Assembly (NCBI GenBank): GCA_963717725.1
Contig: CAVQWS010000026.1
Location: 124,001-188,000 of the forward strand
Length of the DNA: 64,000 nucleotides
Source: AC-32 sp963717725
GTDB taxonomy: Bacteria; Actinomycetota; Thermoleophilia; Gaiellales; Gaiellaceae
Reading direction: 5' to 3'
Of this stretch, positions 50,776 to 58,125 are shown in pieces (position 1 is the stretch's first letter; each line of letters begins with the position of its first letter). The notes beneath the pieces were generated by a model, which saw nothing but the letters and a program-made list of their open reading frames with translations, did no database searches and was not told the origin of the DNA. A program made the translations under genes and the position numbers.

Positions 50776-51813
50776 GTGAACCTGGACACCGGCTCCGTAA
50801 AACTCACCGACCTCGCCTCCTGCGGCGGCTGCGCAGCCAAGTATTCGGCCGCGCGCCTCGAACAGCTGCTCGCGGGCTTCGTTCCGGCCGAGGCCGAGGA
50901 CCTGCTCGTCGGGCTCGCTCCTGCCGACGACGCGGCCGTCTACCGCCTCGACGACGAACGGGCGCTGATCTTCACGCTCGACTTTTTCCCGCCGGTCGTC
51001 GACGACCCCGGCGACTACGGTGCGATCGCGGCTACGAACGCCCTCAACGACGTCTTCGCGATGGGCGGAACGCCCCTGCTCGCGCTCTCGATCGCGGCCT
51101 TCCCGGAAGAGCTGCCGATGGAGATGCTCGCCGAGATCTTCGCCGCGGCCGACCAGCAGGTGCGGGCGGCGGGCGGCCTGCTCGCGGGCGGTCACACGAT
51201 TCGCGACGCGGAGCCGAAGTACGGGCTCGCAGTGGTCGGCACCGTGCACCCCAAGGGCATCTGGCCGAAGAACGGCGCCAAGCCCGGCGATGTGCTGTTC
51301 CTGACCAAGCCGCTCGGGACCGGCCTGATCATGTCCGGCTACAAGCGCGGCCAGGCAGGCACGCAGCAGCTGGACCGCGCGGTCCGCTGGATGCGGACGC
51401 TGAACAACGACGCCGCCGACGTGCTGCGCGGGCTCGAGCCGAGCGCGGTCACCGACGTCACGGGCTTCGGCCTCTTCGGCCACGTGTACGAGGTCGCCGA
51501 CCGCAGCGGCGTGCGCATCCGGCTGGAGTCGGAACGCTTCCCCGCGATCGACGGTGCGCTCGACGCCGCGCGCCAGGGCGTGCGCACGAGCGGCGACCCG
51601 CGCAACCGCGACTTCGCCGGGCGGCACATCACGCTCGAAGGCGTGCCCGAGGCCTTCGTCGCGCTCGGCTACGACCCGCAGACCGCGGGCGGCCTGCTCG
51701 TCTCGATCCCGGCCGAGCGCGCGCCGGCGCTGGAGGCCGAGTTCGATTCGCGCAAGCTCTTCATCCGCCGCGTCGGCCGGGTCGAAGAGGGCTCTGGCGT
51801 CGTCGTCGGCTGA
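50776..51813 (+). CDS. selD: Selenide, water dikinase (selenophosphate synthetase)
   Basis: A 345-residue enzyme making selenophosphate from selenide and ATP. KLTDLASCGGCAAK carries the catalytic Cys16 (E. coli Cys17) and the essential Lys22; APADDAAVY and DFFPPVVDDPGDYGAIAA are the metal/ATP segments; LAGGHTIRD and DPQTAGGLLVSIP complete the PurM-like fold. The catalytic residue is Cys, not Sec. No selA, selB, selC or selU is visible in the window, so the use of selenium (selenoprotein, selenouridine or Se-cofactor) is open. GTG start behind AGGAG. Confidence 0.95.
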   Translation: MNLDTGSVKLTDLASCGGCAAKYSAARLEQLLAGFVPAEAEDLLVGLAPADDAAVYRLDDERALIFTLDFFPPVVDDPGDYGAIAATNALNDVFAMGGTPLLALSIAAFPEELPMEMLAEIFAAADQQVRAAGGLLAGGHTIRDAEPKYGLAVVGTVHPKGIWPKNGAKPGDVLFLTKPLGTGLIMSGYKRGQAGTQQLDRAVRWMRTLNNDAADVLRGLEPSAVTDVTGFGLFGHVYEVADRSGVRIRLESERFPAIDGALDAARQGVRTSGDPRNRDFAGRHITLEGVPEAFVALGYDPQTAGGLLVSIPAERAPALEAEFDSRKLFIRRVGRVEEGSGVVVG

Positions 51814-51816
51814 ACC

Positions 51817-52341
51817 ATGCGGGGGATGATCCACGGGCGGTTCCAGCCGTTCCACAACGGCCACCTCGAGTACCTCCGTGGTGCGGCCGAGCGCTCGGAC
51901 GAGGTGTTCGTCGGGATCACCAACCCCGACCCGGCTCGGATCAAGCCCGAGGCGTCCGACCCGCTGCGGCACCTCCCCGAGTCGAATCCGTTCAGCTACG
52001 TCGAGCGGCTGCTGATGGTGAAGGCGGCCGCGGCCGACACGGGCCTGGAGCCCGAGCGGCTGCACGTGATCCCGTTCCCCGTCAACGAGCCCGAGCTCTG
52101 GGACGCCTACGTGCCTCCGGACGTGGTGCAGTTCATCCGGCTCTTCTCCGACTGGGGCGGGACGAAGCTGGAACGGCTCCGCGCGGCCGGCTACGAGGTG
52201 GTCGTGCTCGACGAAGGCGCCGAGAAGCAGCTCTCCGGCGCCGACGTGCGGGCTGCGATGCGCGAGGGCGGCGACTGGGAGCCGCTCGTGCCCCCTGGAG
52301 TAGCCGCCGTGATCCGGCAACTCCAACGGGTTGCGGTGTAA
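51817..52341 (+). CDS. nadM: Nicotinamide-nucleotide adenylyltransferase (NadM-like)
   Basis: A 174-residue cytidylyltransferase-fold enzyme: GRFQPFHNGHLEYL with the HxGH ATP site, and LSGADVRAAM corresponding to the ISSTxxR motif. The GRFQPFHxGH start and short length fit the archaeal-type NadM and bifunctional NadM-Nudix family rather than NadD. It would make NAD from NMN. Starts 4 bases after selD, so transcribed with it. A related nucleotidyltransferase specificity cannot be excluded. Confidence 0.85.
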   Translation: MRGMIHGRFQPFHNGHLEYLRGAAERSDEVFVGITNPDPARIKPEASDPLRHLPESNPFSYVERLLMVKAAAADTGLEPERLHVIPFPVNEPELWDAYVPPDVVQFIRLFSDWGGTKLERLRAAGYEVVVLDEGAEKQLSGADVRAAMREGGDWEPLVPPGVAAVIRQLQRVAV

Positions 52342-52431
52342 AAGTGCTGTAAGGCTCCAGAACTTTTCGGCGTATCGACCGTTTGAACGGGTAACACTCG
52401 CCGCAATCGCTGCAAACATCAGGGGGTTCAC

Positions 52432-53307
52432 ATGCGCACCGCCGTTCTCGCCGCAGTCGCCGGGCTCGCACTCGCCGTCACCGGCGCGTCGCAGCCGGCG
52501 TCGACGGTCACCAAGGCGGTCTCGATCACGGCCACGGCCTTCACGCCGACGAGCCGGACGATCGCGACCACGGACTCGATCAAGTGGACGAACAAGGACA
52601 CCAAGAGCCATCAGGTGGTCGCCAACAACGGCAGCTTCGTCTCGCCCACGATCGCGCCCGGCAAGACCTACACGCACACGTTCAACACGGCCGGCACGTT
52701 CAACTACCACGACGCCCTGCACCCGAGCCTGACAGGGAAGATCATCGTCACCGGCCCGCCGCCGGCGGTCACGATCGGCGCTGCGGTGCCGATCCTCGAC
52801 TACGGCCAGTCGACGCACATCTCCGGCGTCGTGTCCAGCAAGAAGGCCGGCGAGACGGTGACGGTCTGGGCCCAGCCCTACGGCCAGGTCTCTCCGGTGC
52901 AGATCGCGACGCTGCTGACCGGCACCGCTGGTGTCTGGGACGTGATGGTGAAGCCGACGCTGCTGACCAACTACCAGGCGCACTGGAAGAGCACCGTCAG
53001 CGCCCAGGTCGGCGTCCAGCTGCGTCCCGCGGTCGTCTTCGGCGCGGCCAAGCGCTGGGGCTCGGTCAAGATCAAGGCCGACCGCTCGCTCACCGGCAAG
53101 AAGGTGTACCTGCAGAAGTTCACCCGCTTCCACGAGTGGGTGAAGGTGCGGCCGGTCGTGCTAGGAAGCGGGTCGGCGAAGCGCTTCCTGCTCGAGCTCC
53201 CGGGCGGGCACCGCTACGCGGTTCGCATCTTCATGTCGCTGAACCAGATCGGCGCCGGCTACCTCGACGGCTTCAGCCGCACGGTCGTCGTCAAGCCGCC
53301 CCGGTAG
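52432..53307 (+). CDS. Exported cupredoxin-like protein lacking copper ligands
   Basis: A 291-residue secreted protein: signal peptide 1-24, a cupredoxin-like domain (about 28-108), then two Ig-like beta domains to the C-terminus. The metal loop of amicyanin-type proteins (HC-x2-H-x2-M) reads FNYHDALHPSLTG here: the Cys position is Asp and the Met position is Leu, so a type 1 copper site is impossible although both His remain. Strong AGGGGG before ATG. Probably a structural or ligand-binding wall protein. Confidence 0.75.
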   Translation: MRTAVLAAVAGLALAVTGASQPASTVTKAVSITATAFTPTSRTIATTDSIKWTNKDTKSHQVVANNGSFVSPTIAPGKTYTHTFNTAGTFNYHDALHPSLTGKIIVTGPPPAVTIGAAVPILDYGQSTHISGVVSSKKAGETVTVWAQPYGQVSPVQIATLLTGTAGVWDVMVKPTLLTNYQAHWKSTVSAQVGVQLRPAVVFGAAKRWGSVKIKADRSLTGKKVYLQKFTRFHEWVKVRPVVLGSGSAKRFLLELPGGHRYAVRIFMSLNQIGAGYLDGFSRTVVVKPPR

Positions 53308-53346
53308 TTCTCTTCCGGATACACGGCGCGGGTTAGCCTCCGCGCC

Positions 53347-54594
53347 GTGTATCCGATCGTCGTCTTCCTGCTCGACGGGCTCGCCGACCGGGCGCACGAG
53401 GTGCTCGGCGGGCGGACCGGGAACGAGGCCGCGGAGACGCCGAACCTCGATGCGCTGGCGGCGCGCGGCTCGACCGGCCTGCTCTATGCGGTCGGCCCGG
53501 GGCGGGCGCCGTCCTCCGAGGTCGCGCACTGGTCGATGCTGGGCTACCGACCCGACGAGTTTCCAGGACGCGCAGTCTTCGAGGCGCTTGGGCGCGGACA
53601 GGACGTGAGCGCGGAGCACGTCTTCGCCTACGCGGCGCTGCGGCCGGCGGAGCGGCGCGATGACGGCTGGTGGCTCATCGGCCGGCCCGACCCGGAGCGT
53701 GACGCCGAGCTGGCCGAGGAGCTCGTCGCCCGCTGCGACGGGATCGAGCTCGACGGGCTGACCTTTTCGCTGGCGCACGTCTGGCGGGGCGAAGCGGTGT
53801 TGCGGATCTCCGGCGGCGCCGACGAGCGGGTCACCGACACGGATGCGTTCTTCCGGGCCTGGCACCCGCTGCTGCGTCCGCAACCGCTCGTGCCGGAGGC
53901 TGAGCGCACCGCGAGCGCCTGCGAGACGTGGACGCGCGAGGTGATGCGGCGCCTCGAAGGCGAGCGCCTCAACGTGATCACGCTCAAGTGGTTCGGCCGG
54001 CCGCGGCGGGTGCCGAGCTTCCTCGAGCGCCACGGCGTCTCCGGTGTCTTCGCGGCGGACTCGGCATTCCTGCGCGGGCTCGGGATCGCGCTCGGCCTCG
54101 AGCCGGTGGACGCGCGGGAGACGGACGACCCCGTCGTCGACCTCCGCGGCCGGGTGGCGCTCGCGCGGGAGCGGCTCGAGGCGGGCGACACCTTTGTCTT
54201 CTGCCACCAGAAGACGACCGATGCCGCCGGGCACACGAAGGATCCCGGGGTGAAGCGCGACACGATCGCGGCACTCGATGCGGCACTCGACGACTTGCCG
54301 ACCGACCGCGCGATCGTCTGCATTACGGGCGATCACGCCACGCCGGCCTCGCCGGACGTGATCCACTCGGGCGACCCGGTGCCGCTGCTGGTGGCGGGCC
54401 CGGGCGTGCGGGCCGACGCGGTCGAGCGCTTCGGCGAGCTCGACTTCGCCGCCGGGATCCTCGGCCAGCTGCGCGGACCGGACCTGATGCCGGTGCTCCT
54501 GAACGCGGCCGACCGCCCGCTCTTCCTCGGCTCGCGGCCGACGCCGTTCGAGGGCGCGGACGGCTACCCGGCCCTGCTCGAACCGCTTCTCTAG
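53347..54594 (+). CDS. apgM: Archaeal-type 2,3-bisphosphoglycerate-independent phosphoglycerate mutase (ApgM-like)
   Basis: A 415-residue alkaline-phosphatase-superfamily enzyme. FLLDGLADR gives the first metal Asp, GRAPSSEVAHWSMLGY the phosphoserine region (two Ser in SSEVA), CHQKTTDAAGHTKD and ITGDHATPA the remaining metal ligands. The lack of the bacterial iPGM insertion and the length identify the archaeal-type family, which interconverts 3- and 2-phosphoglycerate. Some bacterial members have other phosphate-transfer roles. GTG 53347 follows TAGCCT by 7 bases (leaderless). Confidence 0.85.
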   Translation: MYPIVVFLLDGLADRAHEVLGGRTGNEAAETPNLDALAARGSTGLLYAVGPGRAPSSEVAHWSMLGYRPDEFPGRAVFEALGRGQDVSAEHVFAYAALRPAERRDDGWWLIGRPDPERDAELAEELVARCDGIELDGLTFSLAHVWRGEAVLRISGGADERVTDTDAFFRAWHPLLRPQPLVPEAERTASACETWTREVMRRLEGERLNVITLKWFGRPRRVPSFLERHGVSGVFAADSAFLRGLGIALGLEPVDARETDDPVVDLRGRVALARERLEAGDTFVFCHQKTTDAAGHTKDPGVKRDTIAALDAALDDLPTDRAIVCITGDHATPASPDVIHSGDPVPLLVAGPGVRADAVERFGELDFAAGILGQLRGPDLMPVLLNAADRPLFLGSRPTPFEGADGYPALLEPLL

Positions 54595-54604
54595 CATTCC
54601 TGCC

Positions 54605-55534
54605 GTGGAGGCCACCACCGCTCGCCTCAGGCGGATCGAGCTCTCGCCCGCGCGGTTCTTTCAGCTGACGCTCGTCTCGCTCGGCGCCCTCTGGCTGATC
54701 GTCGTCACGGGCGCGGCCGTGCGCGTGACCGACTCCGGGCTCGGCTGCCGGCACTGGCCCGGCTGCGAGCAAGGCCACCCGCTGCCCGCCAAGGACTACC
54801 ACGCATTCATCGAGTTCGGGAACCGCGCGCTTGGCGGCATCGTGATCGTGCTCGTGCTGCTGACCGCGGTCTCGTCGTTCTTCGTGCCCGGCCTGTCGCG
54901 GGGCGCGCGGCGGCTGGCGCTCGCGATCTTCGTGGGCACGCTCGCGCAGGCGCCGCTCGGCTACCTCGCCGTCCACAGCGACCTGCACTGGCCGGTCGTG
55001 GCCGCGCACCTGCTGCTCTCGATGGCGCTGCTGGCCGGTGCGGTCGTGCTCGCGCTCGAGGCGCTGGCGCTGCGCTCCGGCCGCGCGGAGCCGGTCACGC
55101 CGCTCGAGCTCCGGCGCGGAGCGCTCGCACTGACCGCGGCGGCCGGCGTGCTGCTCCTGACCGGGGCGCTCGCGACGGCCGGCGGGCCGCACTCCGGCGG
55201 CGGCGCGGAGCACGTCGACCGTCTCTGGCGGCTGCAGCCGCTGATCTACGTCCATGCCGCGACCGTCGGAGTCTTCGCGGTCTCGCTCGTCTTCGTGCTC
55301 GGCTACCTCGCCTCGCAGCGGCAGCGCTGGCCGCGGCTGTTCGGCCTCGGGGCGGCCGTCTTCGCGGTGCTGCTGGCGCAGATGGCGCTCGGGGAGGTGC
55401 AGTACCGGACGCACCTGCCCTGGCCGCTCGTGCTCGTGCACGTCGGCCTCGCCGCCGCGGTCTGGGCGTTGCTGGTGGCCTTCGTCACCGTTCTGTGGCG
55501 TCCGCCCGCGGCTCTGGCGGCAGGCCGCACGTAG
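54605..55534 (+). CDS. ctaA: Heme A synthase (CtaA/COX15)
   Basis: A 309-residue, eight-helix membrane enzyme that oxidises the C8 methyl of heme O to heme A for cytochrome oxidase. VTGAAVRVTDSGLGCRHWPGC in helix 1 and its loop holds the conserved Cys pair near the outside; His residues in the helices (FIEFGNRALGG region, VVAAHLLLSM, VHAATVG, VLVHVGLAA) are heme ligands. GTG 54605 is 7 bases after TAGCAT (leaderless). No other cytochrome oxidase genes in the window. Confidence 0.92.
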   Translation: MEATTARLRRIELSPARFFQLTLVSLGALWLIVVTGAAVRVTDSGLGCRHWPGCEQGHPLPAKDYHAFIEFGNRALGGIVIVLVLLTAVSSFFVPGLSRGARRLALAIFVGTLAQAPLGYLAVHSDLHWPVVAAHLLLSMALLAGAVVLALEALALRSGRAEPVTPLELRRGALALTAAAGVLLLTGALATAGGPHSGGGAEHVDRLWRLQPLIYVHAATVGVFAVSLVFVLGYLASQRQRWPRLFGLGAAVFAVLLAQMALGEVQYRTHLPWPLVLVHVGLAAAVWALLVAFVTVLWRPPAALAAGRT

Positions 55535-55543
55535 ACTGACCGA

Positions 55544-56434
55544 GTGGCGGACGAGCTTCGCATCGACCATCGGCCGGAGCTTGAGCGGCCGATCCTCGTC
55601 GCCGCCTTTCGCGGCTGGAACGACGGCGCGCAGGCGGCATCTCTGGCGGCCGGATACCTGGCCAAGACGTGGGGCGCGGAGCGCTTTGCGGATGTCGACC
55701 CGGAGAACTTCTTCGACTTCCAGGCGACCCGTCCGCACGTCTCGCTCGAGGAGGGCCTGAGCCGCCGGATCGACTGGCCGGAGACGGCCTTCTACCACGC
55801 GCGGCCGGAGGGCCTCGACCGCGACATCGTGCTGCTGCTCGGGATCGAGCCGAACCTGCGCTGGCGCACCTTCACCGATCTCGTCGTCGGCCTCGCGCGC
55901 GACGTCGGGATCGAGCTGCTGATCACGCTCGGCGCTCTCCTCGCGGACGTGCCGCACACGCGCTCGGCCCCCGTGACGGGCAGCGCGAGCGACAAGGAGC
56001 TGGTCGAGCGGCTCGGCCTCTCGGCCTCGCGCTACGAGGGGCCGACCGGGATCGTCGGCGTGATCCATGACGAGTGCGGCAAGAGCGGCATCCCATCGGC
56101 GAGCCTCTGGGCCGCGGTGCCGCACTACGTCTCGCTGACGCCCAGCCCGCGCGGCGCGCTCGCGTTGTGTGAGCGGCTCGGGGACGTGCTCGGGATCCAG
56201 ATCGAGGCCGAAGAGCTCGAGGAGGCGGCGCGGAACTACGAAGAGCAGGTCAGCGAAGCCGTCGCCTCGGACGAGGAGACGGCCGCCTACGTGGACGAGC
56301 TCGAGCGGCGCTCGGACCAGCTCGACGACGCGACCGAGCTCCCGTCAGGGGACGCGCTCGCCGCCGAGCTGACGCGCTTCCTCCGTGAGCGCGACGAAGA
56401 AGACGGCGAAGACCCCGCCGCCCGCGAGCAGTAG
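55544..56434 (+). CDS. PAC2-family protein (proteasome-assembly chaperone-like)
   Basis: A 296-residue cytoplasmic protein. LVAAFRGWNDGAQAASLAAGYL and GIEPNLRWRTF ... LITLGALLADVPHTR are PAC2 hallmarks; VPHYVSLTPSPRGALAL is the last conserved strand. The C-terminal 75 residues are acidic and probably coiled (EEAARNYEEQVSEAVASDEE). In actinobacteria PAC2 proteins are common next to proteasome or metabolic genes; their role is not settled. GTG start after TAGACT by 6 bases (leaderless). Confidence 0.85.
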   Translation: MADELRIDHRPELERPILVAAFRGWNDGAQAASLAAGYLAKTWGAERFADVDPENFFDFQATRPHVSLEEGLSRRIDWPETAFYHARPEGLDRDIVLLLGIEPNLRWRTFTDLVVGLARDVGIELLITLGALLADVPHTRSAPVTGSASDKELVERLGLSASRYEGPTGIVGVIHDECGKSGIPSASLWAAVPHYVSLTPSPRGALALCERLGDVLGIQIEAEELEEAARNYEEQVSEAVASDEETAAYVDELERRSDQLDDATELPSGDALAAELTRFLRERDEEDGEDPAAREQ

Positions 56435-56440
56435 CGTCGA

Positions 56441-58090
56441 TTAGCCGAACGTGAACGCGTAGGCCGCGATCCCGGGCGTGAAGCGCAGCTCGAGCGCGCC
56501 CTCTGCCAGGTCCCCGTAGTGCAAGAGCGTGTAGAGCCGGCTGAGGCCGTTCACGCGAACCGTCTTCACCGGCCGGCCGCCGACGATCACCTGCATCCGG
56601 CCGTGGCCGCTCAGCACGAGGTAGACGTTCTGCGCGAGGAAGTGGAGCCGCAGTCGCGCGTTCTGGTGGGCGACGATCCGCTGCCGCTGGACCGACCAGA
56701 CGCCGGAGTAGGCGAGGTCGTTGAGCGGGATCTCGCGCGGGAAGCGGTAGCGCACCGGCACGTTCGCCGTGAGCGGCGAGCCGACGTAGCGGTCGAGCCG
56801 TTCCCAGCCGAGGTACGACTCGGGCGTCGTCAGGTGCTGGGGGGTGCGGTCCTTGACCGACGCGAGCTGCGCGCCGGACGGCTCCCCGAGCAGCGTCCGG
56901 ATCGAGCGCTCGGTCTCGTCGTACTGCCCCTCGCCCTTCTTGATCTCGCGCACGTGGCCGCGCTTGTCGATCAGGTACTCGGCCGGCCAGGCGTCGTTCT
57001 GGTACGCCGACCACGTCCGGTAGTCGTCGTCGATCGCGACCGGGTAGCGGACGCCGAGCTTGCGTGACGCCTCGCGGACGTTCGAGGGCACGTGCTCGAA
57101 GGCGAACTCCGGCGTGTGCACGCCGACGATCACGAGCCCGGCCTTGCGGTAGCGCTTGTCCCAGGCCTCGAGGTGCGGGAGCGTGCGCAGGCAGTTGATG
57201 CACGAGTACGTCCAGAAGTCGACGAGCACGACCTTCCCGCGCAGTTGCTGCAGCGTCAGCGGCTTCGAGTTGATCCACTCCGAGATCCCGGTGAAGTCGG
57301 GCGCCGTGCCGTAGTCGGTCAGCGAGCCCGCGGCCTGCGGGCCGTGGAAGCGCGACTTGCCCCGGTGCTGGAGCTTCGCGAGCTCGTCGCGCGCGACCGA
57401 GCTGCGCTCGACGCCCTGCAGCGCGTGCGTGTAGTCCGGGAACCAGGTCTGCAGCTTCGTGTCGGCGTTGAAGACGAGCGCCAGCGCGGCCAGCGCGAGG
57501 ACGACGCCGAGGCCGGTTCGCAACGCCTGGGCGTTCATCCGGATGCGTCGCGTCGCCCGCTGGCCGAGCGCGGCGATCGCGAGCATCGGCAACGCTGCGC
57601 CGAGCGCATACGCAAGCGTGATCGCGACCGTCTGCCAGCCCAGGTGCACCCGCGCGGCGTTCGCCGAGATCGCGCCGATGATCGGCCCGCCGCACGGCAC
57701 GAAGACGAGCCCGAGGCTCGCGCCGAGGAGGAAGCCCCCGCCGAGGTCGCTGTTCGGGGTGCGGCGGCTAAGGCGTGCGAGCGGCCGCTCGATCCAGACC
57801 CCGACCTGCGGGAAGATCAGGCTCGCCGCGACGAGGAACAGCAGCGCGATCGAGAGGTTGCGCAAGAAGTCCTGCGGCAGGTGCAGCTGGCGCAGCAGCC
57901 AGGTGGCGATCAGCGTGAACGTGGCGAAGCTGGTGACGAGCCCGGCGATGATCGCGTAGGGCCGCCGCCGGCCGCCGCTCGCGCCGCCCGCGAACAGGAT
58001 CGGCAGCACCGGAAACACGCACGGCGAGACCGCCGTGACGATTCCCGCGGCAAAGGCGATCGGGAGCAGGATCAGGAAGCGCCCGTCCAT
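56441..58090 (-). CDS. dipZ: DipZ: CcdA-type thiol transporter fused to a thioredoxin-like domain
   Basis: A 549-residue fusion as in mycobacterial DipZ. Residues 1-210: six-helix CcdA with Cys24 (SPCVFPVLP) and Cys133 (VPCGGPIIG), moving electrons across the membrane. Residues about 260-400: exported TlpA-like thioredoxin with Cys297-x2-Cys300 (YSCINC). Residues about 410-549: a C-terminal beta domain also present in DipZ. Role: reducing power for periplasmic or cell-wall thiols, e.g. cytochrome c maturation. Confidence 0.93.
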   Translation of the reverse strand: MDGRFLILLPIAFAAGIVTAVSPCVFPVLPILFAGGASGGRRRPYAIIAGLVTSFATFTLIATWLLRQLHLPQDFLRNLSIALLFLVAASLIFPQVGVWIERPLARLSRRTPNSDLGGGFLLGASLGLVFVPCGGPIIGAISANAARVHLGWQTVAITLAYALGAALPMLAIAALGQRATRRIRMNAQALRTGLGVVLALAALALVFNADTKLQTWFPDYTHALQGVERSSVARDELAKLQHRGKSRFHGPQAAGSLTDYGTAPDFTGISEWINSKPLTLQQLRGKVVLVDFWTYSCINCLRTLPHLEAWDKRYRKAGLVIVGVHTPEFAFEHVPSNVREASRKLGVRYPVAIDDDYRTWSAYQNDAWPAEYLIDKRGHVREIKKGEGQYDETERSIRTLLGEPSGAQLASVKDRTPQHLTTPESYLGWERLDRYVGSPLTANVPVRYRFPREIPLNDLAYSGVWSVQRQRIVAHQNARLRLHFLAQNVYLVLSGHGRMQVIVGGRPVKTVRVNGLSRLYTLLHYGDLAEGALELRFTPGIAAYAFTFG

Positions 58091-58125
58091 GCGCTATCGG
58101 TGCAGTCTCTGGTGGACGCCCGGCG

